Part shown: positions 24,903-33,705 of the stretch, one piece after another
Numbering within the stretch: the first letter of the stretch is position 1
Layout: each line of letters opens with the position of its first letter
DNA from: Bacillota bacterium
GTDB lineage: Bacteria; Bacillota; Clostridia; Lachnospirales; Lachnospiraceae
Assembly (NCBI GenBank): GCA_023457255.1
Contig: JAEWMB010000036.1
Location: 124,001 to 188,000 of the forward strand
Reading direction: 5' to 3'
Length of the DNA stretch: 64,000 nt
Notes under the pieces: generated by a model
What the model was told of the DNA's origin: nothing
The model's database searches: none
The model's input: only the letters and a program-made list of their open reading frames with translations
Made by a program: the position numbers and the translations under genes

Positions 24903-26441
24903 ATGTTTAGTAAATCTTTTAGCGCTGCGATTGATGGCATAGAGGCATTTATCGTGAATGTGGAAGCGGATGTCAGTGATGGGCTTCCAAGCTTTGATTT
25001 GGTTGGTTTTTTAGGCTCAGAGGTAAAAGAAGCGAAGGAAAGGGTAAAGACAGCAATTCGAAATTCTGCTTATTCCCTGCCGCCAAAGCGTATTACCATC
25101 AATTTATCACCAGCAGATGTTAAGAAGGAAGGTACTGCCTTCGATTTAGCAATTGCTGTCGCAATTCTAACCGCATCAGGTTATATTCCCAATGATTACT
25201 TGGAACAAACATTATTTATAGGAGAGCTCAGTCTAGATGGAAAGATTCAGCGTGTAAATGGTATCCTTCCTTTTATTTGTGCTGCACAAAAACAGGGCTT
25301 CAAACGCTGCATCGTACCAAAGGATAATGCAAGAGAAGCTGCAGTCGTCGGTGATCTTGAGATTATAGGCATCGACAGCCTTAGCCAGACAATGGAATAC
25401 CTATCTGGCCTTCTCATTATGAATCCGGAGTTTGTTGATGTTGCAGCTTTATTTTTACGGCAGAAGGAAAGAAATACGATGGATTTTTCTGATATCGTCG
25501 GGCAGATAGCAGCGAAAAGAGCAATTGAGGTTTCGGTTGCCGGTCAGCATAATATTATGCTGATTGGTACTCCCGGTTCCGGAAAAACCATGCTTGCCAA
25601 AAGAATTCCATCGATTATGCCGGAGTTATGTTTTGAAGAAAGCCTTGAAATATCTAAGATTTATAGCGTATCCGGGCAGCTTGACAGTAATCGTGTTTTG
25701 ATATTAGAAAGACCATATCGCTCGCCTCATCACACAATCACTCAGACCGCACTTATTGGAGGTGGACGGTGTCCAAGGCCCGGAGAAATTAGTTTGGCAG
25801 CTCATGGAGTGTTATTTTTAGATGAGTTAACAGAGTTTGATAATCGAACCTTAGAAGTGTTAAGACAACCGCTGGAGGAGAAAGTAGTAACGATATCAAG
25901 ACTTCATGCTACTTACACTTATCCTGCAAACTTTATGCTGGTTGCAGCTCTTAATCCCTGCAAATGCGGCTATTATCCGGACCGTAGTAAGTGCAATTGC
26001 TCCATGCGGCAAATTAAACAATATATTGGTAAGATTTCCAGACCGCTGCTGGACCGAATTGATATTTGTGTTGAAACAATGCCAATCGCATACAAAGAAT
26101 TAACTTATGGTAAGGGAAAGGAGTCCTCTTCGGTTATCAGAGAACGGATAAAGGCGGCAAGAAAACGCCAATTAGACCGTTATCAAAAAAGCGGCAAGTA
26201 TTTTAATTCTCAGTTATCACCTTCGGAGGTTAAGAAATATTGTTCCCTTGGAGATAAGGAGCAAAAGATTTTAGAACAAGCATTTACTTCTATGAACTTA
26301 AGTGCAAGAGCCTATCATCGTATCTTAAAAGTTGCCCGTACTATAGCGGATTTAGAGGGAAAGGAAATGATTGAAAAGCACCATCTAATAGAAGCAATCG
26401 GTTATCGGGGACTGGATAGAAAGTATTGGGGGGAAGTATAG
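24903..26441 (+). CDS. YifB/ComM-family AAA+ ATPase (Mg-chelatase-like)
   Basis: A 512-residue protein. Residues 1-170 form a Lon-protease-like S5 domain (DGLPSFDLVGF..). An AAA+ ATPase follows with Walker A GTPGSGKTML (about 221-230) and Walker B VLFLDELTEF. The C-terminal Mg-chelatase-like domain ends with the YHRILKVARTIADL helix. ComM homologues act in branch migration during transformation. I chose ATG 24903 behind GAGAGGAAAGGA; a longer upstream frame crosses the promoter and leader. It overlaps no gene and abuts dprA, strengthening a DNA-uptake link. Confidence 0.92.
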   Translation: MFSKSFSAAIDGIEAFIVNVEADVSDGLPSFDLVGFLGSEVKEAKERVKTAIRNSAYSLPPKRITINLSPADVKKEGTAFDLAIAVAILTASGYIPNDYLEQTLFIGELSLDGKIQRVNGILPFICAAQKQGFKRCIVPKDNAREAAVVGDLEIIGIDSLSQTMEYLSGLLIMNPEFVDVAALFLRQKERNTMDFSDIVGQIAAKRAIEVSVAGQHNIMLIGTPGSGKTMLAKRIPSIMPELCFEESLEISKIYSVSGQLDSNRVLILERPYRSPHHTITQTALIGGGRCPRPGEISLAAHGVLFLDELTEFDNRTLEVLRQPLEEKVVTISRLHATYTYPANFMLVAALNPCKCGYYPDRSKCNCSMRQIKQYIGKISRPLLDRIDICVETMPIAYKELTYGKGKESSSVIRERIKAARKRQLDRYQKSGKYFNSQLSPSEVKKYCSLGDKEQKILEQAFTSMNLSARAYHRILKVARTIADLEGKEMIEKHHLIEAIGYRGLDRKYWGEV

Positions 26442-27551
26442 ATGGAGAGGGAAGAAAAGAAACGATTGCTGTGGTATTGGATATCAAAAAAGGAAGGGAT
26501 CGGACATAAGACGATTGTTATGTTATTAGACGCCTTTCATTCGGTAGAAGGAGTTTTTAAAGCAACACAAGAGGAGTTAATAAAACTTAACTTAAAGGAA
26601 GAAGTAATTGCTTATCTGATTAAAAAATATTCCATCGAAGAATTAGAAAATGAATACGATCATATGAAAAAGCGAGGGATTCATTTCATCAGTATAGAAG
26701 ATAAAGAGTATCCTGAAAAATTGAAAAAACTTTATGATGCACCTTGGTTTCTCTATTATCGCGGAGAGCTGCCGAAAGTCAGCATGCCTTCCATCGCTGT
26801 TATTGGAGCCAGAACTTGCAGTGCTTATGGCAGTGATGCTGCTTATTATTTTTCCAGAGAGTTAAGTAAACTTGGGATACAGATTATCAGCGGACTTGCA
26901 AGGGGGGTGGATGGTATGGCTCATAAGGGTGCATTAAGCTGTGGTGGTAAAACCTATGGTGTAATCGGTAATGGGCTTGATTTATGTTATCCCAGGGAAA
27001 ATTATGGGCTGTATCAGGAAGTTAATTTACATGGTGGAATTCTTTCGGAATATCCAATGGGTTCTAAGGCGTTACCGTATCATTTTCCCTTAAGAAATCG
27101 AATAATAGCTGCACTTTCCGACGGGATATTAGTGGTGGAGGCTAGAGAAAAGAGCGGTACTTTGATAACGGTAGACAGTGGATTAGAGCAAGGAAAGGAT
27201 ATCTTTGCGCTGCCCGGAAAGCTTACCGACGAGTTATCAAAAGGCTGTAACTTATTAATTCAAAACGGAGCCAAGCTAGTATTAGGTCCCGAGGATATTC
27301 TAGTGGAGCTTAGAAATCAATATCCTTCTTTGTTAGGTGTTAAAACCAATGCAATCACATCAAAAAAAGAAGATTTAACCGAGATGGAGCAAAGGGTCTA
27401 CTCTTTGTTATCGTATCAGGCTATTCATGTTGAAGAGTTGTTGGTGAAAACAAATTTAAATCAAGGACAGTTACTAGAGGCTTTGTTTGAATTGGAGAGC
27501 AAACAGTATGTGAAAATGGTTACCGGGCAGCAGTATATAAGGACGTTGTAG
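26442..27551 (+). CDS. dprA: DNA processing protein DprA
   Basis: A 369-residue protein that loads RecA on incoming single-stranded DNA during transformation. The N-terminal helical region holds KKEGIGHKTI. The Rossmann-type DprA domain begins with VIGARTCSAYG and SGLARGVDGMAHKGAL, then SEYPMG and the LRNRIIAALSDG stretch. The C-terminus (about 305-369) is a winged-helix-like tail. Its ATG follows the yifB stop directly (spacing zero), with GGGGGAAGT upstream, so the two are co-transcribed. Confidence 0.95.
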   Translation: MEREEKKRLLWYWISKKEGIGHKTIVMLLDAFHSVEGVFKATQEELIKLNLKEEVIAYLIKKYSIEELENEYDHMKKRGIHFISIEDKEYPEKLKKLYDAPWFLYYRGELPKVSMPSIAVIGARTCSAYGSDAAYYFSRELSKLGIQIISGLARGVDGMAHKGALSCGGKTYGVIGNGLDLCYPRENYGLYQEVNLHGGILSEYPMGSKALPYHFPLRNRIIAALSDGILVVEAREKSGTLITVDSGLEQGKDIFALPGKLTDELSKGCNLLIQNGAKLVLGPEDILVELRNQYPSLLGVKTNAITSKKEDLTEMEQRVYSLLSYQAIHVEELLVKTNLNQGQLLEALFELESKQYVKMVTGQQYIRTL

Positions 27552-27815
27552 AAAATGGTTTTAGAAGCTTTGGTTATCTTTGGTCTAATATATTTGAATC
27601 CATAAGCCGATAAGCAACCATTTTTATGGTAAGGTGATTTGTGCTGAGTGCAGGAATATTTGTCAAAGAAAAGATAAAAAACGGCAGTGTGTGAGAACGA
27701 CTCAAAGCAGATGATTTGAATTAACGAAGGAAGGGATTATTTTAATTTTCTATTTACATTTTCGATAAAAATTGTAGAATAATAAGAAAATATGATATTT
27801 AAGGAAGATTAAACC

Positions 27816-27904
27816 ATGAAAAAAATAAAATCAAGTTATCATCTGTCTTACTAGGAGTTTTAATTTATATTATAATTACCTGTTTTATTAGGATTTTATT
27901 TTAA
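27816..27904 (+). pseudogene. Frameshifted small hydrophobic peptide
   Basis: An AAGGAAG site precedes ATG at 27816, but the frame stops after 12 codons. Adding one A to the A7 run (27819-27825) restores a 29-residue peptide with a charged start and a hydrophobic helix (LSSVLLGVLIYIIITCFI). That fits a small membrane peptide or truncated signal anchor. A phase-variable or sequencing slip is possible. Confidence 0.35.
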
Positions 27905-27983
27905 TTGTATTAATAGCCTTTTACAAATTCTTTGTACAGCTTTGAGGAGAAATTTGTGGAAATAGAAAAACTTGGAGGTAAAT

Positions 27984-28305
27984 ATGGAGGAAAGTCTATT
28001 TTTTGAAGGTTTAACAAAAGAATTACAAATAGCAGGAGTGATGGCATAGTTATTGGAATTGTTATGCGAATCTAACAGATGCCGAGGAAATGGGGTACAC
28101 TGGTAAACTCTACGAAAAAAATGAAATCACTATATCGGGAGTCACCAAGGAGATTAATGTTAACTATTTTGCATATTGTAAGAGTAATCCGGAAATGGCG
28201 GATGCAGATTGGTTTTTATCAGCAGAAGCATACCATAGGTCTTTAGATTTAACTTTTCGTGGGGGAACAGGAAAGAAGTGGCTTGCCACTTCTTGTTATT
28301 TGTAG
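27984..28305 (+). pseudogene. Broken hypothetical gene
   Basis: ATG 27984 follows TTGGAGGTAAAT, an excellent ribosome site, and runs 21 codons before TAG. A second frame then carries about 90 codons (..WNCYANLTDAEEMGYTG.. to KKWLATSCYL), open from just past the stop region but lacking its own ribosome site. I read this as one gene split by a frameshift. The product is not recognised. Confidence 0.4.
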
Positions 28306-28769
28306 CGTTATCTTTAAAAATCACCACTCTGTGAAGTGAAGCATAGTTCTAAATGTTTGTTATATAATTAGGAACAAATAAAAATATATGTTGAAAAAAG
28401 ACATGAAAATTTATTAATAAATAGATAAGATAATTCATATACTTGTAACGAAAAAAGACCAAGAATCTTTTTAAAAATTGTTGGTCTACTACGAGATATA
28501 AGAGATATTATCGGAAAGTGTAATACTATCTTTTACAAATTTAATAAAATTTTACTTGAAAGCCAATTAGAAATAGGATATGATTATTTGAGTTTAGAGC
28601 CGAAGAATTGGAAAATAATGATAAAGCTCTGTGAAATAGAAAATTAAGTGAAACGATGGTGCCTCCCTATACTAATTTTGAACATGAAAAGTAGGGGAAA
28701 GGGTTTTATCAGCATTGTGTATTAAGAGAGTATTCGTTGTTTCATGACATAGATGAGGGGAGCTAGACA

Positions 28770-30836
28770 ATGCCAAAATATTTAGTAATTGTAGAATCGC
28801 CTGCAAAGGCAAAAACAATTAAAAAGTTTTTAGGAAATAATTATGAAGTCCTTGCGTCAAACGGCCATGTAAGGGATTTACCCAAAAGTCAGATGGGGAT
28901 TGATGTTGAGAATGGATTTGAACCAAAATACATTACAATTCGGGGAAAGGGAGACTTACTGGCAAAGCTTCGCAAAGAAGCGAAGAAAGCGGATAAAGTA
29001 TATCTTGCAACTGACCCTGACCGCGAAGGAGAAGCGATATCCTGGCATTTATCACAAACGTTAAAGCTGGATGATAAAAATACAAGCCGAATAACCTTCA
29101 ATGAAATTACAAAGAATGCAATTAAGAATTCCATCAAAGAAGCACGAGAGATTGATATGAGTCTTGTGGATTCCCAGCAAGCAAGAAGAATGTTAGACCG
29201 AATGGTAGGTTATAAAATCAGCCCGCTTCTTTGGGCTAAGGTGAAGAGGGGCTTAAGTGCCGGCAGAGTACAGTCTGTTGCACTTCGAATCATATGTGAC
29301 CGGGAAGAAGAGATTAACGATTTTGTACCAAAGGAATATTGGAATTTAGAGGCTTCCTTTAAAGTAAAGGGTGAAAAAAAGCCATTGACGGCGAAGTTCT
29401 ATGGAGATACAAAAAAGAAATTCACCGTAGAATCCAAAGAAGAGATGGATAAAATTTTATTAGATTTAAAAGGTGCTCAGTTTAAGATTACGGAAGTAAA
29501 GCGCGGAGAACGGCAAAAAAAGGCGCCATTACCGTTTACCACAAGTACCTTACAGCAAGAGGCTGCAAAATTATTAAATTTTTCAACTCAAAAAACGATG
29601 CGTATTGCTCAGCAGCTCTATGAAGGTGTAGATGTAAAAGGGCATGGTACGATTGGTTTGATTTCCTACCTTCGTACGGATTCGGTCAGAGTATCGGAAG
29701 AAGCGGATACCGCAGCAAGGGAGTTTATAAAACTTAAGTATAAACCAGAATATGTGAATAGTCAGGATGTTAATAAAGCAACCGGGAAAAAGATTCAAGA
29801 TGCTCATGAAGCCATAAGACCTACTTATGTAGATTTAACACCGGTAATTATCAAAGAATCTTTAAGCAGAGAGCAATTTCGCTTATATCAGTTAATTTGG
29901 AAGAGGTTTATTGCAAGCCGTATGCAGCCGGCAAAGTATGAAACTGCTACAGCAAAAATTGATGGAAATGGATATCGGTTTACCGTAGCTTCTTCAAAGT
30001 TAATATTTGATGGTTTCCTGGCTGTTTATGCGAGTGAAGATGAGGAAGAAGAAAATACGGCCTCTAATATGATGTCTTTATCTGAGGATACACAATTGAC
30101 ATTAGAAGAATTTAACGCAAGCCAGCACTTTACGCAGGCACCGCCGCATTATACGGAGGCTGCATTAGTAAAGACCCTGGAAGAGTTAGGAATTGGCAGG
30201 CCAAGTACTTACGCTCCAACGATAACAACTATTATTGCAAGACGCTATGTCATTAAAGAAAATAAAAATCTTTATGTAACCGAACTTGGTGAAGCTGTTA
30301 ATAAAATCATGAAGCAAGCTTTCCCTACTATTGTTGATGTTAATTTCACGGTAAATCTGGAAGCTTTGCTTGACGGTGTGGAAGATGGTGTTGTTAATTG
30401 GAAGACCGTCGTAAGTAATTTCTATCCGGATTTAGAAAGTGCGGTACAAGATGCGGGAAGGCAATTGGAGCAAATAACCATTGAAGATGAAACAACGGAT
30501 GTGATTTGCTCTGAATGCGGCAGAAATATGGTAATAAAATATGGCCCTCACGGAAAATTCTTGGCGTGCCCTGGCTTTCCGGATTGCAGAAATACAAAAC
30601 CTTACTTTGAAAAGATTGGTGTTGCATGCCCCTTGTGCGGCAGTGATATTATTATAAAGAAAACTAAAAAAGGCCGTAGATTCTATGGCTGTGAGAACAA
30701 TCCGGAATGTGAATTTATGTCATGGCAAAAACCATCCGGCAAGTTATGCCCAAGCTGCAATAGCATTATGGTAGAAAAGGGACAAAAACTTGTTTGTGTG
30801 AATGAGAGCTGCGGGCATATGGAGAACAAAGAGTAA
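28770..30836 (+). CDS. topA: DNA topoisomerase I
   Basis: A 688-residue type IA enzyme that relaxes negative supercoils. The Toprim domain holds TDPDREGE (81-88). The active-site Tyr is Tyr300 in GLISYLRTDS. Three C-terminal zinc fingers follow: CSEC..CPGFPDC, CPLC..CENNPEC and CPSC..CVNESC. GAGGGGAGC precedes the ATG. It is the first intact gene after the remnant region and is followed by an intrinsic terminator. Confidence 0.97.
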   Translation: MPKYLVIVESPAKAKTIKKFLGNNYEVLASNGHVRDLPKSQMGIDVENGFEPKYITIRGKGDLLAKLRKEAKKADKVYLATDPDREGEAISWHLSQTLKLDDKNTSRITFNEITKNAIKNSIKEAREIDMSLVDSQQARRMLDRMVGYKISPLLWAKVKRGLSAGRVQSVALRIICDREEEINDFVPKEYWNLEASFKVKGEKKPLTAKFYGDTKKKFTVESKEEMDKILLDLKGAQFKITEVKRGERQKKAPLPFTTSTLQQEAAKLLNFSTQKTMRIAQQLYEGVDVKGHGTIGLISYLRTDSVRVSEEADTAAREFIKLKYKPEYVNSQDVNKATGKKIQDAHEAIRPTYVDLTPVIIKESLSREQFRLYQLIWKRFIASRMQPAKYETATAKIDGNGYRFTVASSKLIFDGFLAVYASEDEEEENTASNMMSLSEDTQLTLEEFNASQHFTQAPPHYTEAALVKTLEELGIGRPSTYAPTITTIIARRYVIKENKNLYVTELGEAVNKIMKQAFPTIVDVNFTVNLEALLDGVEDGVVNWKTVVSNFYPDLESAVQDAGRQLEQITIEDETTDVICSECGRNMVIKYGPHGKFLACPGFPDCRNTKPYFEKIGVACPLCGSDIIIKKTKKGRRFYGCENNPECEFMSWQKPSGKLCPSCNSIMVEKGQKLVCVNESCGHMENKE

Positions 30837-30920
30837 ATCAGATAATAATGAGATAAAATCATTAGTAATGAGAGATAACTCTCAACATTTCATGAAAATT
30901 TCACTTGCCTAATGGTTTAA

Positions 30921-30961
30921 AATGAGATTGTACGAGAATTAGATACAATCTCATTTTTTTT
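30921..30961 (+). terminator. Intrinsic terminator after topA
   Basis: AATGAGATTGTA (30921-30932) pairs perfectly with TACAATCTCATT (30944-30955) and runs into a long T tract. Confidence 0.85.
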
Positions 30962-31032
30962 CGAAAAGTCTCAACTTTTAAAAAAAACAGAAGCAAAGTT
31001 GTGAAATGTGTGTCAAAATAAGAAATTTGCTA

Positions 31033-31061
31033 TTGTTTTTTAAAAAAGAATGTGATAGAAT
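31033..31061 (+). promoter_or_regulatory. Sigma-A-like promoter of codY
   Basis: TTGTTT (31033-31038), 17 bases, TAGAAT (31056-31061). The start is near 31068. GGTATATTATACC (31078-31090), a perfect palindrome around a central T, lies about 10 bases downstream and could be an operator; it does not look like a CodY box. Confidence 0.55.
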
Positions 31062-31145
31062 GTAACATAGACTAAAAGGTATATTATACCACATGTGTAA
31101 TGTATGTTATGAATTAGGCCAAAATAAGGTCACGGGGGTTCTTAC

Positions 31146-31913
31146 ATGAGCGTACAGTTGTTGGATAAAACCAGAAAAATTAATAAGTTATTACACAATA
31201 ATAACTCGCACAAGGTAGTATTTAATGATATTTGTTCCGTACTCAGTGATATTCTTGAGTCCAATATTCTTGTTATCAGCAAGAAGGGAAAAGTTTTAGG
31301 AATTAAAAATAGAGCAGATATCGCTCCAATCAATGAATTGATTAAAGATGCTGTAGGTGGTTATATCGATGGAATGCTGAATGAGCGTCTGCTGAACATT
31401 TTATCAACAAAGGAAAATGTGAATTTAGCAACCTTAGGTTTTGAATTTGACGGTGTGAATGATTATCAGGCAATCATTACACCAATCGACATTGCCGGTG
31501 AGAGACTTGGAACCTTATTCTTATATAAGAATAAAGACCAATATTCGATTGACGACATCATTTTAAGTGAGTATGGTACTACCGTAGTAGGACTGGAGAT
31601 GATGCGCTCCGTGAATGAAGAGAATGCAGAAGAAAACAGAAAGGTACATATCGTACGTTCTGCCATCAGTACTCTTTCTTTCTCTGAATTAGAAGCAATC
31701 ACTCACATATTTGAGGAACTGGAAGGTAACGAAGGAATTTTAGTTGCCAGCAAGATAGCAGACCGTGTAGGTATTACCAGATCTGTTATTGTAAATGCAC
31801 TTAGAAAATTTGAGAGTGCAGGTGTTATAGAATCCAGATCATCCGGTATGAAGGGAACTTACATTAAAGTTCTGAATGATGTAGTTTTTGATGAATTGAA
31901 AAAGATGCAATAA
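31146..31913 (+). CDS. codY: GTP- and branched-chain-amino-acid-sensing regulator CodY
   Basis: A 255-residue global nutrient regulator. The N-terminal GAF domain (residues 1-155) begins with the family stretch LLDKTRKINKLL. The C-terminal winged helix-turn-helix includes ASKIADRVGITRSVIVNALRK (about 201-221) and GTYIKVLND. GGGGGTTCTTAC precedes the ATG. It has its own promoter and terminator and sits directly upstream of the fla/che operon, the same relative order as in Bacillus. Confidence 0.97.
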   Translation: MSVQLLDKTRKINKLLHNNNSHKVVFNDICSVLSDILESNILVISKKGKVLGIKNRADIAPINELIKDAVGGYIDGMLNERLLNILSTKENVNLATLGFEFDGVNDYQAIITPIDIAGERLGTLFLYKNKDQYSIDDIILSEYGTTVVGLEMMRSVNEENAEENRKVHIVRSAISTLSFSELEAITHIFEELEGNEGILVASKIADRVGITRSVIVNALRKFESAGVIESRSSGMKGTYIKVLNDVVFDELKKMQ

Positions 31914-31918
31914 ATCAT

Positions 31919-31957
31919 AACAGGCTTGTAAGGCAATCTTATGAGTCTGTTTTTTTG
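31919..31957 (+). terminator. Intrinsic terminator after codY
   Basis: AACAGGCT (31919-31926) pairs with AGTCTGTT (31944-31951) with one G-U pair, followed by TTTTTTT. It separates codY from the flagellar operon, so flgB needs its own promoter. Confidence 0.75.
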
Positions 31958-32491
31958 TGTGATTTATACATACTTTTTATATAGGTATTATAAGTATTAT
32001 AATAAGAAGTAACTCCATTCGATTTTTTAACAAGGCTTATTCTGTTTAAATTTGCAGCTTTGACTTATAAAAATACTTTTTAGGTAAATTGTATGGAATC
32101 GTATGTTCAATTTTATAGGAAAAAAGTAATTGTTGATATTTTAGCAGATTTATGAAACAGCGGTACCCACTGGGTTTACCTCGTAATAATATTGTAAGGA
32201 AATTTTAATAGTACATATTACTTATTTTTAAAAGTTGTCAGAAATAATATAATTTGTTTATACGACAAAAAGATTCATTATAATACAAATTATAGCGTTA
32301 TTCTTCATTTTTTTTAAATATATCTTGTGTTTTTTTGACCGCTTCTTTATAATAGTAACCAAGATTATTGAATAAAATGTCAGACAATCATAACAATGGA
32401 AGTTTAGTATGTGAAAGTTTATGGAAAGTGTTAAGAAAATGTAAAAAAATTACTAGGCAAGAACTGCCTAGCCGGAAAGAGGGAAAAAGAG
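31958..32491. other. Long AT-rich leader/control region of the fla/che operon
   Basis: 534 bases without a gene. The best sigma-A candidate is TTGTCA (32235-32240), 17 bases, TTATAC (32258-32263). TATAAT (32279-32284) and ATTATA (32289-32294) form an inverted repeat just after it. I saw no sigma-28 promoter (TAAA-N15-GCCGATAA). A 7-bp hairpin precedes flgB at 32453-32471. Confidence 0.4.
32453..32471 (+). promoter_or_regulatory. 7-bp hairpin before the flgB ribosome site
   Basis: CTAGGCA (32453-32459) pairs perfectly with TGCCTAG (32465-32471) around AGAAC. It lies 20 bases before the flgB ATG, immediately ahead of the AAAGAGGGA ribosome site. Confidence 0.5.
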
Positions 32492-32878
32492 ATGATTAGT
32501 TCGAACGCATTCAATTATATTAATGTCTTGGACAAAGCTGCGGATGCCAGTGTAATACGCCAGGAACTTTTAGCCAATAACCTCGCTAACAATGATACGC
32601 CGAACTACAAACGTAAGGATTTAAATTTTGAATCATTTTTAAAAAGAGAATTAAAAGGGAATGATGATTTGGACAAGCGAGTCGCAAACGCCAATCTATC
32701 AAGACTTAACGGTTCAATATACACCGATAGAGAAGAATTAAGTTATCGTTACGATGGGAATAACGTGGATATTGATGTAGAAGAAGGATATCTGGCAGAA
32801 AATCAAATTCGATACTATACATTATTACAAACTATGACACAAGAGTTTCAGCGCCTTAGAACGGTATTAACAAGATAA
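32492..32878 (+). CDS. flgB: Flagellar basal-body rod protein FlgB
   Basis: A 128-residue proximal-rod protein. It has the rod-family start (ASVIRQELLANNLANNDTPNYKRKDLNFES, residues about 18-46) and the C-terminal ENQIRYYTLLQTMTQEFQRLRTVL helix. It is the first gene of the operon, preceded by AAAGAGGGAAAAAGAG, and is exported through the flagellar type III apparatus encoded downstream. Confidence 0.96.
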   Translation: MISSNAFNYINVLDKAADASVIRQELLANNLANNDTPNYKRKDLNFESFLKRELKGNDDLDKRVANANLSRLNGSIYTDREELSYRYDGNNVDIDVEEGYLAENQIRYYTLLQTMTQEFQRLRTVLTR

Positions 32879-32894
32879 TTAGGGGGGTAATGTT

Positions 32895-33347
32895 ATGTCT
32901 TTTTTTAATGGCATGAATATAAGTGCAAGCGGAATGTCGGCTCAAAGGCTTAGAATGGATATTATCTCTCAGAATATTGCGAACGTAGAAACTACCAGAG
33001 ATGAGAATGGCAATCCATATCGTAGAAAAACTGTTGTATTTGCGGAAAGAGAGGCGGACCGCTTTGGTGCGGTGCTGGCACAAACGGCAGCAGGCAAAGC
33101 TTCCGATAAGCAAGGAAATGGTGTAAAGGTTACCGCGATTGTGGAAGATCATGTAACGGCGATGAAACGAGTATACAATCCATCCCACCCGGATGCAGAT
33201 CAAGACGGATATGTAACAATGCCAAATGTAAATACGGTGACTGAAATGACAAACTTAATCAGTGCAACACGTTCTTATGAAGCGAATGTTACAGCTTTTA
33301 ATGCTACAAAAAATATGCTTTTAAAAGGTCTTGAGGTAGGCAAGTAA
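32895..33347 (+). CDS. flgC: Flagellar basal-body rod protein FlgC
   Basis: A 150-residue rod protein. The N-terminal SGMSAQRLRMDIISQNIANVETT and the C-terminal MTNLISATRSYEANVTAFNATKNM are the conserved ends that form the rod coiled coil. PDADQDGYVTMPNVN matches the FlgC middle motif. It lies 16 bases after flgB behind AGGGGGG. Confidence 0.97.
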   Translation: MSFFNGMNISASGMSAQRLRMDIISQNIANVETTRDENGNPYRRKTVVFAEREADRFGAVLAQTAAGKASDKQGNGVKVTAIVEDHVTAMKRVYNPSHPDADQDGYVTMPNVNTVTEMTNLISATRSYEANVTAFNATKNMLLKGLEVGK

Positions 33348-33367
33348 ATTAGGGAAAGGGGATTTCA

Positions 33368-33688
33368 ATGGATATCACTGGTATTTCATCTATTCAAGGA
33401 CTAGGTTCTCTTAAGAATGGAGTTATCAATGTTTCTGAGAGCACAACGAAAAATCGTAATCAGGCATTTGAGACTATGTTTCAGTCTGCGCTTGATATGA
33501 TAAAAGAAACGCAAGCGTATACAGATCAGGCAGAACAGGCAGCAATGGATTATGCGATGGGTTTAACAAACAGTACTCATGACTTGCAGATTGCACAGTC
33601 GAAAGCAAGTATTTCCTTGCAATATACCGTAGCGGTACGCAATGCGGTTTTGGATGCATACAAGGAGATTATGCAACTACAATTTTAG
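33368..33688 (+). CDS. fliE: Flagellar hook-basal body complex protein FliE
   Basis: A 106-residue protein that joins the MS ring to the rod. The C-terminal half (TNSTHDLQIAQSKASISLQ and VAVRNAVLDAYKEIMQLQF) is the FliE signature. It has normal length and lies 20 bases after flgC behind AAGGGGA. Confidence 0.96.
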   Translation: MDITGISSIQGLGSLKNGVINVSESTTKNRNQAFETMFQSALDMIKETQAYTDQAEQAAMDYAMGLTNSTHDLQIAQSKASISLQYTVAVRNAVLDAYKEIMQLQF

Positions 33689-33705
33689 CATACGAGGGTT
33701 AAATA

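Larger units (their letters stand above)
27552..28769. other. AT-rich region of gene remnants between dprA and topA
   Basis: 1218 bases with no intact, well-supported gene. It holds a frameshifted small hydrophobic peptide (27816-27904), a broken frame (27984-28305), and an open frame of about 69 codons without a usable start (about 28437-28647). AT content is visibly higher than in neighbouring genes. A stem, GACCAA/TTGGTC, lies near 28458-28487. It looks like a decaying accessory insert. Confidence 0.6.
30837..31145. other. topA-codY spacer
   Basis: 309 bases without a gene. It contains the topA terminator (30921-30961), the codY promoter (31033-31061) and a 13-base palindrome in the codY leader (31078-31090). 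Confidence 0.7.

Noticed and set aside
28437..28647. Open frame of about 69 codons upstream of topA
   Set aside because: No ATG, GTG or TTG start with a ribosome site was found; treated as part of the remnant region.
32335..32353. TTGACC and TATAAT upstream of flgB as a promoter
   Set aside because: They are only 7 bases apart, too close for a sigma-A promoter.
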